Below are positions 1 through 4,606 of a stretch of DNA of 7,926 nt, in pieces; within the stretch, counting starts at the first letter, position 1, and each line of letters begins with the position of its first letter. The position numbers and the translations under genes were made by a program. The notes under the pieces were generated by a model. It was not told the origin of the DNA. It worked only from the letters and a program-made list of their open reading frames with translations, and did no database searches. Source of the DNA: Candidatus Sumerlaeota bacterium (lineage in GTDB: Bacteria > Sumerlaeota > Sumerlaeia > JADFCT01); contig JADFCT010000172.1 of assembly GCA_017161665.1 (NCBI GenBank), positions 1 through 7,926 of the forward strand, given 5' to 3'.

Positions 1-2
1 GC

Positions 3-512
3 GTCTTTGACAAATGGGCGCCGGCCAGCACGGGCATTGGCGGGAGCAATCCGTCCGGCTCGGCCCTGGTCCTGGGGGCCCTGGCGATTCAACCCCACTC
101 GGAAGACACGCAAATCTTCCCCGTGACGTCGCCCCTGCAATGCCCGGCGCTGGACTATGGCAGTTCCTTCAGTCGCGCGGCCGAAATCGACTTCCCCGAC
201 CGACGCTACATAACCATCTCGGGCACGGCCAGCATTGAACCGGGCGGGGAAACTGTCCATCTGGACGACATGGTCAACCAGGTCAAGCTGACCATGGAAG
301 TGGCCGAGGCCATTTTGAGTTCACGGGGAATGAGCTGGGGCGACGCCGTCAAATTCATCGCCTATGTTCGCAATCCCGAACAGGCGGGGGCCTTTGCGGA
401 TTATTGCCGGGAAAACGCCCTGCCCATCCTGCCGGCGGTGGTGGCGGGAAACATCGTCTGTCGCGACAATCTGCTCTTCGAACTCGAACTCGACGCGGTG
501 GTCGTCAAGTAA
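3..512 (+). CDS. RidA/YjgF-fold protein, possibly chorismatase-like (5' end outside window)
   Basis: The frame is open from the first bases of the window and ends at TAA 510-512, so the last 169 residues are seen and the start lies upstream. A segment around residues 9-31 carries a Ser-Thr-Gly-Ile-Gly-Gly motif and the hydrophobic stretch ALVLGALAI. From about residue 50 to the end the pattern fits a RidA/YjgF-like fold: a YGSSFSRA stretch, the strand YITISGTASI (69-78), a helix with VNQVKLTMEVAEAIL, the strand AVKFIAYVRNP, and a closing LPAVVAGNIVCRDNLLFELELDAV. Two domains with a RidA-like C-terminal half resemble the FkbO/Hyg5 chorismatase group and related 'YjgF family' proteins of planctomycetes; this is recalled family knowledge, not a search. 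Catalysis cannot be judged without the N-terminal half. Plain RidA enamine deaminase is less likely, because recognisable protein precedes the RidA-like part. The spacer downstream is not coding. Confidence 0.72.
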   Translation, partial: VFDKWAPASTGIGGSNPSGSALVLGALAIQPHSEDTQIFPVTSPLQCPALDYGSSFSRAAEIDFPDRRYITISGTASIEPGGETVHLDDMVNQVKLTMEVAEAILSSRGMSWGDAVKFIAYVRNPEQAGAFADYCRENALPILPAVVAGNIVCRDNLLFELELDAVVVK

Positions 513-573
513 AGGGCGGACAAAAGGGCGATAAAGCCAATCGGCTTCGCAGGACACATCGGCACAATCTGAT

Positions 574-600
574 GCGTCTTGCGACGCCGAATTGTTTTAA
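574..600 (+). terminator. Possible weak terminator hairpin after the RidA-like gene
   Basis: GCGTC (574-578) and GACGC (583-587) form a perfect 5-bp stem around a TTGC loop. It is followed by the AT-rich stretch CGAATTGTTTTAA, which ends in a short T run. The stem is short and the T tract is interrupted, so a rho-independent terminator is only a possibility. Its position about 60 bp after the upstream stop codon fits. Confidence 0.25.
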
Positions 601-602
601 TC

Positions 603-651
603 GAGTTCCCCATGAGCGGCCGAGGGCGCTCACAACAAATGGTGAAAATGA
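603..651 (+). repeat. 49-bp dispersed hairpin repeat, copy 1
   Basis: This stretch matches 3914-3962 at 42 of 49 positions with no gap. The centre folds: TGAGC (613-617) pairs with GCTCA (628-632), and GCC (619-621) with GGC (625-627), leaving one bulged G and a GAG loop. Three of the seven differences from the other copy fall together in that loop, so the stem is conserved while the loop varies. A conserved tail, CACAACAAATG, follows the hairpin. The copy starts 90 bp after the stop of the RidA-like gene. Confidence 0.85.
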
Positions 652-670
652 TAGCCCCGTACGGACCCTG

Positions 671-764
671 TTTTCGAACGAAACCATTCGCGTTTATTCG
701 CGTCATTCGCAGTTGAAAAAAAAGAAACCGCGAATAAACGCCAATGAACGCGAATCAGCGCGGC
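671..764. repeat. Inverted array of 10-bp units, copy 1
   Basis: The left arm holds TTCGCGTTTA (687-696), TTCGCGTCA (697-705, one base short) and TTCGCAGTTG (706-715). The right arm holds CGCGAATAAA (729-738), CGCCAATGAA (739-748) and CGCGAATCAG (749-758). The right-arm units are reverse complements of the left-arm pattern, so the element can fold into one long imperfect hairpin around an A-rich loop (716-728). It recurs nearly unchanged at 835-933. Similar CGCGAAT-rich repeats are, from memory, widespread in environmental bacterial genomes. Confidence 0.88.
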
Positions 765-777
765 GGCGCCGACGGCC

Positions 778-812
778 TGCCCCGGGGCAAATCCATGGGC
801 AAGACGCCCATG
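778..812. repeat. Two adjacent palindromes between the 10-bp-unit elements
   Basis: TGCCCC (778-783) meets GGGGCA (784-789) as a perfect 12-bp palindrome with no spacer. Five bases further on, CATGGGC (794-800) and GCCCATG (806-812) form a perfect 7-bp stem around an AAGAC loop. Both lie in the 70-bp stretch separating the two copies of the CGCGAAT element, so they look like part of a composite repeat. Confidence 0.75.
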
Positions 813-834
813 CCACCTCCAGGGCTGATACAAA

Positions 835-933
835 TTTTCGAACGAAACCATTCGCGTTTATTCGCGTCCATTCGCGGTTGAAAAAACTTTAGAAACCGCG
901 AATAAACGCCAATGAACGCGAATCAACGCGGCG
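835..933. repeat. Inverted array of 10-bp units, copy 2
   Basis: This is the second copy of the 671-764 element, in the same orientation. Its left arm is exactly phased: TTCGCGTTTA (851-860), TTCGCGTCCA (861-870), TTCGCGGTTG (871-880). Its right arm holds CGCGAATAAA (897-906), CGCCAATGAA (907-916) and CGCGAATCAA (917-926). It differs from copy 1 by one extra C in the left arm, a changed A-rich loop and a few substitutions. A leading TTTTCGAACGAAACCA is shared by both copies, so the repeat extends beyond the hairpin itself. Confidence 0.88.
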
Positions 934-938
934 TCGCG

Positions 939-957
939 GGCGACCGCCCCTGTCGCC
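939..957. repeat. Short perfect hairpin upstream of the solute-binding protein gene
   Basis: GGCGAC (939-944) and GTCGCC (952-957) form a perfect 6-bp stem with a 7-base loop, directly after the second CGCGAAT element. No T tract follows on either strand, so this is not a typical terminator. It ends about 100 bp before the start codon at 1061. Confidence 0.5.
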
Positions 958-1060
958 AACAGGGTCATCCTCCGACGGTCTCCATTTCCCTCTCGACATC
1001 GCCCTCCTGGCAAGGCAAAACTCGCTTTATCAATCTGATGTTCACGCAAGGGCGGCCTCC

Positions 1061-3073
1061 ATGAAACAAAACAGTGGCTTTCCATTTATCCTGATACTGA
1101 TCCTGCTGGCTGGGATCGGCGGCCTGCTCAGCCTGTACCTTTTCCAGATGAACAACCTGGAGAAGCGTTTGATCTCCCAGAGCGGACAAATCCGGGCCAT
1201 GGGTCAGAGCGCCGATCGATTGCGCAATGAAGTGGAGAAACTGCGCCAGACATTGAGCGCCGCGCCCCCCCCGGCATTGCTCCCCCCGCCGACATCCCCT
1301 GCCGCCCCACCGATCCGTCCGGAATCCCCCACCCCTGCGGCGCCGACGGATTTCATGGAGGCGTTGGCGCCAAATCATTTTGATCTCACCCCCCCCGAGG
1401 CCGACTTGAATGGGGTTCTGACACGTCCCTTCGGCCCCGATCCCAACAGTTTCAACCCTCTGATCGAAATCAGCGCGTCTATTCAGGATAACGTCTATCA
1501 CTATGTGGGCGCCTCCCTCGCCCGACGCATGGTCTGGACCACTCCCGAAAAATGGGCTGGCGATCTGGCCCGCAGTGTAGAGATTCGGGATGACTACAAA
1601 GACTTCACGATCCATTTGCGCCGGGGAGTGAAATGGCATCCGGTTTCGGGGGTGGATCTGGATGATGAACGCTACGCCTGGTTGCGCGGCGATCATGAAT
1701 TCACGGCCCGCGATGTGATTTTTTCACTGAATTTGATAAAGAATGACGATGTCCCCTGCGCCTTTCTCAAAGGGGATTATGAGAATCTGACCACCTGTAC
1801 GGCAGTGGATGAGTATACGGTCCATTTGCAGTGGGCCGAAAGGGCGTACCGAAACAAGGAAGCGTCGCTGACGCTGATCGTCCTGCCCGAATTTCTGTAT
1901 GCCCATGACGAAAACGGCGCTCCCTTCCCCGACGGCGCCATGGGACGTCGATTCAGCAATCACTGGTATGCGCGCAAAGGACTGATCGGGACCGGGCCCT
2001 ATCGCTTTGTTTCGTATCGGCCCGGCGTGGATATTCGGCTGGAGCGCCATGAAGACTACCACGGCGAACGCCCCGCCATCCGTTCCATCATCTGGCAGAT
2101 TCTGGCCGATCCCAGTTTGACGCTGGCGCGATTCAAGGCGGGCGAACTGGATCTCATCGGCCTGAACGCGAACCAATACTGGGATCTCATCGGTCAATGG
2201 CAGGACAAACCACGGGCGCAATGGCCCGCGAACAACCCTTTTCTGGACGGACGCATTCACACCGAGCAATTTCTGGGGCTCTACTATTTTTTTATCGCCT
2301 GGAATCAGAACAAACCACTGTTCGCCGACAAGCGCGTGCGCCAGGCCTTGACCATGACCTTCAATCGCCCAGCCCTGATCCAGGATGTTTTTCGCGGACT
2401 GGGCGAACAAACCACTGGGAACTTCTTTATCAAAAGCCCTTCCTACGACACCGCTATTGAACCGTGGCCGTTTGATCCGGCCCGCGCCCGCGCCCTGCTG
2501 GAATCCGCTGGATGGAGCGATACTGACGGCGACGGCTTGCTGGATAAGGATTTGACCCCCGCGGATAACAATCCCTCCCGTGTTCCCTTTACCTTCAAAT
2601 TCCAGGTTCCCCAAGGTTCGGCGCCACATGAAACGGTCGCCCGGATCTTCAAAGCCGACCTCCTTAAAATCGGCATCAAAATGGAACTCGAAATCCTGGA
2701 GGAAGCCTTACAACAGGAGCGACTGCTGAACCGGGAATACGACGCCACCATCGCCGTATGGGGTTTGACGTGGGAACAGGATCCCTATCAGGTCTGGCAT
2801 TCCTCTCAGGCGGATGTGACGGGGGGATCCAATTTTGTCGGCTTCCGAAACGCGGACGCCGACGCGATCATTGAAGAACTGCGCGCCACATTCGACGCCG
2901 ACCGACGCGCGGAACTGTGCCGTCAATTCCATCGAATCCTGCACGAGGAACAGCCCTATACCTTTTTCTATGTTCATAAATTCGTGACCTGCTATTGGGA
3001 CCGATTGCAACGCTTCACCGTATCCAAGGTGCGCCCCCACACCAGTTCACTGCCATGGTGGATGGCGCCATAG
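1061..3073 (+). CDS. Membrane-tethered ABC transporter solute-binding protein, family 5 (SBP_bac_5)
   Basis: This 670-aa protein is a periplasmic-type binding protein of the oligopeptide/dipeptide (OppA/DppA) family, which normally hands peptides, nickel or sugars to an ABC permease. The core (about 110-660) shows family hallmarks: a PDPNSFNPL entry segment, DFTIHLRRGVKWH, FTARDVIFSLNLI, the GTGPYRF turn (310-316), LARFKAGELDL, and KRVRQALTMTFNR. An acidic DTDGDG loop (487-492) is common in this family. The N-terminus is unusual. A hydrophobic helix (about 9-28) lacks a lipobox and an obvious cleavage site. It is followed by a likely coiled coil (29-66, with LRNEVEKLRQTL) and a Pro/Ala-rich linker (69-95), as expected for an inner-membrane tether. 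The ATG is preceded by AAGGG (1048-1052) 8 bases away, and the hydrophobic segment begins right after it. No permease or ATPase gene is adjacent. The substrate is unknown. Confidence 0.88.
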   Translation: MKQNSGFPFILILILLAGIGGLLSLYLFQMNNLEKRLISQSGQIRAMGQSADRLRNEVEKLRQTLSAAPPPALLPPPTSPAAPPIRPESPTPAAPTDFMEALAPNHFDLTPPEADLNGVLTRPFGPDPNSFNPLIEISASIQDNVYHYVGASLARRMVWTTPEKWAGDLARSVEIRDDYKDFTIHLRRGVKWHPVSGVDLDDERYAWLRGDHEFTARDVIFSLNLIKNDDVPCAFLKGDYENLTTCTAVDEYTVHLQWAERAYRNKEASLTLIVLPEFLYAHDENGAPFPDGAMGRRFSNHWYARKGLIGTGPYRFVSYRPGVDIRLERHEDYHGERPAIRSIIWQILADPSLTLARFKAGELDLIGLNANQYWDLIGQWQDKPRAQWPANNPFLDGRIHTEQFLGLYYFFIAWNQNKPLFADKRVRQALTMTFNRPALIQDVFRGLGEQTTGNFFIKSPSYDTAIEPWPFDPARARALLESAGWSDTDGDGLLDKDLTPADNNPSRVPFTFKFQVPQGSAPHETVARIFKADLLKIGIKMELEILEEALQQERLLNREYDATIAVWGLTWEQDPYQVWHSSQADVTGGSNFVGFRNADADAIIEELRATFDADRRAELCRQFHRILHEEQPYTFFYVHKFVTCYWDRLQRFTVSKVRPHTSSLPWWMAP

Positions 3074-3118
3074 GGGGAGAGGCGGCGCAAAAATGGACAG
3101 GTGAAGCGGGCGGCTTGA

Positions 3119-3133
3119 GACGGTATTTCCGTC
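3119..3133. repeat. Small perfect hairpin after the solute-binding protein gene
   Basis: GACGG (3119-3123) and CCGTC (3129-3133) form a perfect 5-bp stem around a TATTT loop, 46 bp after the stop codon. No T tract follows, so its role is unclear. Confidence 0.35.
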
Positions 3134-3163
3134 GTGGGTATCGGGTCATGAGGATTGAGATTC

Positions 3164-3185
3164 GGCATTGGGGCGTCGCCTTTTT
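3164..3185 (+). terminator. Possible weak terminator of the solute-binding protein gene
   Basis: A GC-rich stretch that can form only short stems (GGC 3164-3166 or GGC 3172-3174 with GCC 3178-3180) runs straight into five T residues at 3181-3185. The T run and its location, about 110 bp after the stop, suit a terminator, but the stem is poor. An AT-rich stretch (about 3187-3243) follows and could hold the promoter of the next gene pair; I could not settle on a -35/-10 pair there. Confidence 0.25.
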
Positions 3186-3295
3186 CAGAAAATGTATTCG
3201 CAAAAGCGCGCGAACATATTTAGGAAAATTATTTTGGCATTAAACCTGGATGGTTTGCGCGAGGATGTGATAGGATAGCTGTTCAGGAGGTTAGA

Positions 3296-3499
3296 ATGAC
3301 TCGACATAAAATGACATCGCGCATCATCCGTCCGGGCCAGCCGATTCCGCGGGACGACGAGTGGCTTGACTTCTCGGTTGCGGAGCGAGTCGAGGCTGTG
3401 TGGAGTCTAACGAAACTATGCCACGCATGGAGACAGGAGGGTGTCAGTGAACTGCGACTTCATCGAGATACTAGCAACGTTCAACGCCCACGCCGTTGA
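3296..3499 (+). CDS. Small partner protein of a nucleotidyltransferase
   Basis: A 67-aa basic protein with an excellent ribosome binding site, AGGAGG at 3285-3290, five bases before the ATG. It has a central segment ERVEAVWSLTKLCHAW (30-45), probably a helix, and a basic tail SELRLHRDTSNVQRPRR (51-67). From memory, short proteins with a 'R.(E/A)AVW.LT.LC.AW' helix and an 'E.RL.R....QR..R' tail are encoded just upstream of DUF6036/AbiEii-like nucleotidyltransferases. That is exactly the arrangement here. Its reading frame overlaps the start of the next gene by 53 bases, so translation is probably coupled. A regulatory or antitoxin-like role is inferred from the pairing only; no known DNA-binding motif is visible. 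Confidence 0.72.
   Translation: MTRHKMTSRIIRPGQPIPRDDEWLDFSVAERVEAVWSLTKLCHAWRQEGVSELRLHRDTSNVQRPRR
3441..3446 (+). other. Start-site choice for the nucleotidyltransferase gene
   Basis: Two in-frame GTG codons lie at 3441 and 3447. The AGGAGG at 3435-3440 abuts the first one and leaves six bases (3441-3446) before the second. Starting at 3447 gives the N-terminus MNCDFIEIL, which fits the usual beginning of this family, so 3447 is preferred. Confidence 0.7.
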
Positions 3500-3911
3500 G
3501 TATATCGTCGTCGGAGCCCACGCTTTGGCTGCCCATGGGCGCGTTCGCGCTACGGAAGACCTTGCTATCTGGGTGCGGCCAAGCGGCGAAAACGCGCCAA
3601 AGGTCCTCGCCTCCCTGGTGGAATTCGGCGCTCCACTCCATGATCTCACAGAGGGGGATTTGGCAACGCCGGGCGCCATTTTTCAAATCGGAATCCCCCC
3701 GATCCGGATCGACGTACTCACTGAAATTGATGGCGTGGCATTCGAGTCGGCTTGGCCGGATCGCATCGATGTGCCGATTGGGGGGATTTCAGTCCCGGTT
3801 CTTTCGCGTCATCACCTGATTGCGAATAAGAGAGCGTCAGGGCGTCTACAGGATTTGGCCGATTTGGAGTGGCTGGAGAAAAATGAGGACCAACCCGTGG
3901 ACGATTTGTAA
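3447..3911 (+). CDS. DUF6036/AbiEii-like nucleotidyltransferase with altered active site
   Basis: From the preferred GTG start this is 154 aa, a full-length minimal nucleotidyltransferase-fold protein. The fold begins with VEYIVVGAHALAAHG (17-31), followed by the metal-binding strand RATEDLAIWVRP (34-45), a third carboxylate strand IRIDVLTEIDGV (86-97), and the C-terminal LIANKRASGRLQDLADLEWL typical of the family. Relatives read D-x-D in the metal strand; here Asp38 is kept but the second position is Ala40 (codon GCT at 3564-3566), one base change from GAT. Asp89 is present. Enzymes of this group transfer nucleotides to a target, and several act as toxins (AbiEii, MenT). With one catalytic Asp missing this copy may be inactive or altered. 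It overlaps the small upstream gene by 53 bases. Codons such as ATA and CTA suggest a composition different from its neighbours. A 49-bp repeat begins two bases after the stop. Confidence 0.82.
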   Translation: MNCDFIEILATFNAHAVEYIVVGAHALAAHGRVRATEDLAIWVRPSGENAPKVLASLVEFGAPLHDLTEGDLATPGAIFQIGIPPIRIDVLTEIDGVAFESAWPDRIDVPIGGISVPVLSRHHLIANKRASGRLQDLADLEWLEKNEDQPVDDL

Positions 3912-3913
3912 AA

Positions 3914-3962
3914 GAGTTATCCATGAGCGGCCTCCGGCGCTCACAACAAATGATGATAATGA
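3914..3962 (+). repeat. 49-bp dispersed hairpin repeat, copy 2
   Basis: Matches 603-651 at 42 of 49 positions in the same orientation. The same stem forms: TGAGC (3924-3928) with GCTCA (3939-3943), and GCC (3930-3932) with GGC (3936-3938), here with a TCC loop in place of GAG. It begins two bases after the nucleotidyltransferase stop codon, so it may serve as, or have replaced, the 3' end of that transcript. Confidence 0.85.
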
Positions 3963-3988
3963 CGACGAGACGTGGCACGGTGGAATCT

Positions 3989-4007
3989 TTTTAGAGCCTT
4001 TCTAAAA
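3989..4007. repeat. AT-rich perfect hairpin
   Basis: TTTTAGA (3989-3995) and TCTAAAA (4001-4007) form a perfect 7-bp stem with a GCCTT loop. It lies 77 bp after the nucleotidyltransferase stop. The U-rich side comes first on the + strand and an A-rich side follows, so it is not a classical terminator. It could mark the edge of an inserted element. Confidence 0.45.
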
Positions 4008-4082
4008 GTTGCGTAACCACACGGCTTTCGTCATTTATTTGAATCATGAAGAATAGAAGGAAAAGAAGATGGTTGCGCTAAT

Positions 4083-4106
4083 CGCCAAGGCGCAAAGACG
4101 CGAAGC
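4083..4106 (+). repeat. Three tandem 8-bp units (CGCCAAGG type), array 1
   Basis: CGCCAAGG (4083-4090), CGCAAAGA (4091-4098) and CGCGAAGC (4099-4106) are consecutive variants of one 8-bp unit. The same family returns 36 bp downstream at 4142-4173. The unit resembles the CGCGAAT units at 671-933 in having CGC followed by AA, but has period 8 instead of 10. Confidence 0.75.
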
Positions 4107-4141
4107 AAGCCGGGGCGGGACGCGATGACTTCTTTTTCAAA

Positions 4142-4173
4142 CGCCAAGGCGCCAAGGCGCAAGGACGCAAAGA
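4142..4173 (+). repeat. Four tandem 8-bp units (CGCCAAGG type), array 2
   Basis: CGCCAAGG (4142-4149), CGCCAAGG (4150-4157), CGCAAGGA (4158-4165) and CGCAAAGA (4166-4173) are four units in perfect register. The first two are identical. Similar 'CGCCAAGGCGCAAAGACGC' strings are, from memory, common dispersed repeats in environmental bacterial genomes. Confidence 0.8.
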
Positions 4174-4230
4174 ACCGTGGGGCGCCGCGCCGATTTTGGA
4201 TTAGGCCCGCGTCCCGGAAGCAAAACATCC

Positions 4231-4300
4231 GCCAAGCCCCGAGAGGGGTGGCACTTAATAGCCCAGGGTGGAGCGACCGATAGGGAGCGGAGCCCTGGGT
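4231..4300. repeat. RNA-like double-hairpin element
   Basis: The first hairpin pairs GCCA (4231-4234) with TGGC (4249-4252) and CCCC (4237-4240) with GGGG (4245-4248), with a 2-base bulge and a GAGA loop of the GNRA class. The second pairs CCCAGGG (4262-4268) with CCCTGGG (4293-4299) around a purine-rich 24-base interior. The combination resembles, from memory, a dispersed GC-rich element common in planctomycete-type genomes; whether it is transcribed is unknown. Confidence 0.65.
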
Positions 4301-4318
4301 AAGGTGAATAGAATCTGA

Positions 4319-4368
4319 GGCGCCGGCGCGATTTTTGCCGCGCAGCGCGCAAAAAGCGTGACGGCGCC
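4319..4368. repeat. Nested 50-bp inverted repeat
   Basis: GGCGCCG (4319-4325) pairs perfectly with CGGCGCC (4362-4368). Inside, TTTTTGC (4332-4338) pairs perfectly with GCAAAAA (4349-4355), with further CGCG-rich sequence at the centre. It lies 19 bp after the CCCAGGG hairpin and could be the end of the same element. Confidence 0.7.
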
Positions 4369-4470
4369 GACGTTCATCCGTCTGCGAATTCAAATTGCCG
4401 AACGATAAACAAAGGCGTCTTTATACAGACCGTGAGGCGCGCCCGGACGGGCCGCTCCAATACAGCCCAG

Positions 4471-4498
4471 CCGAGCAAGGGAAGCGAGCGTCGCTCGG
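4471..4498 (+). repeat. Hairpin with competing arms in the leader
   Basis: GCTCGG (4493-4498) can pair with CCGAGC (4471-4476). The GCTCG within it can instead pair with CGAGC (4485-4489) around a 3-base loop. The two structures exclude each other. No T run follows, so a transcription attenuator is not supported; it may simply belong to a dispersed repeat. Confidence 0.4.
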
Positions 4499-4549
4499 AT
4501 GGGTAGGGTTATCGTACACTGGGAGCCTTCAAGGGCGACACATGGATCC

Positions 4550-4566
4550 CAGGGCGGCGCGCCCTG
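4550..4566 (+). promoter_or_regulatory. Strong 5'-leader hairpin before the HZS-alpha-like gene
   Basis: CAGGGCG (4550-4556) and CGCCCTG (4560-4566) form a perfect 7-bp, mostly G-C stem with a 3-base GCG loop. It ends 26 bases before the AGGAG ribosome binding site at 4593-4597. If transcribed it would sit in the untranslated leader, where it could stabilise the mRNA or affect translation. Its presence argues against using the upstream in-frame ATG at 4499 as the start. Confidence 0.45.
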
Positions 4567-4606
4567 TCTGAAAACCGTAACACCATTCTATCAGGAGACG
4601 GTCCCG

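Larger units (their letters stand above)
513..1060. other. Non-coding spacer rich in inverted repeats
   Basis: This 548-bp gap holds no credible gene; the open frames across it translate repeat sequence. In order it contains: a small hairpin (AAGCC 534-538 with GGCTT 543-547), a GCGTC/GACGC hairpin at 574-587 followed by a T-rich stretch, a 49-bp dispersed repeat (603-651), two copies of a ~95-bp element (671-764 and 835-933) around a 70-bp palindromic spacer, and a GGCGAC/GTCGCC hairpin at 939-957. I see no convincing -35/-10 pair for the gene at 1061. The nearest AT-rich patch is around 1017-1035. Confidence 0.7.
3912..4606. other. Long repeat-bearing spacer and operon leader
   Basis: No credible gene lies in this 695-bp gap; open frames on both strands translate repeats. 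It contains the second 49-bp hairpin repeat, an AT-rich hairpin (3989-4007), two runs of 8-bp units (4083-4106, 4142-4173), a block of GC-rich hairpins (4231-4368), a CCGAGC/GCTCGG hairpin (4471-4498) and a strong hairpin before the next gene (4550-4566). A weak promoter-like pair, TTGCCG (4395-4400) and TATACA (4422-4427), has a 21-base spacing that is too long for comfort. Confidence 0.7.

Noticed and set aside
404..892. 162-codon + strand frame across the spacer
   Set aside because: It starts inside the RidA-like gene in another frame and continues through the 49-bp and CGCGAAT repeats. Its sequence is a low-complexity, Arg-rich translation of repeats.
671..933. CRISPR array
   Set aside because: Only two ~95-bp copies of a long, internally inverted repeat with one 70-bp spacer. 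Unit lengths are 10 bp inside the arms, and there are no cas genes.
1724..2629. 301-codon open frame on the - strand
   Set aside because: Antisense to the solute-binding protein gene and without any recognisable motif; the + strand frame is convincing throughout.
3296..3911. Confirmed toxin-antitoxin system
   Set aside because: Gene order and family fit a two-gene module, but the nucleotidyltransferase lacks a catalytic Asp and the partner has no known antitoxin fold, so only the pairing is reported.
4031..4393. 120-codon - strand frame, and a 71-codon one within it
   Set aside because: Both translate the 8-bp arrays and the hairpin block; no ribosome binding site or protein motif supports them.
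4395..4427. Promoter TTGCCG ... TATACA
   Set aside because: The 21-base spacing is too long for a standard sigma-70 promoter, and the stretch lies next to repeat sequence. It is mentioned in the spacer entry but not called.
4499..4606. Upstream start at 4499 for the diheme protein, adding 36 residues
   Set aside because: The extension has no good ribosome binding site, crosses a strong hairpin and would bury the signal peptide. The ATG at 4607 has AGGAG nine bases upstream and begins the signal peptide.
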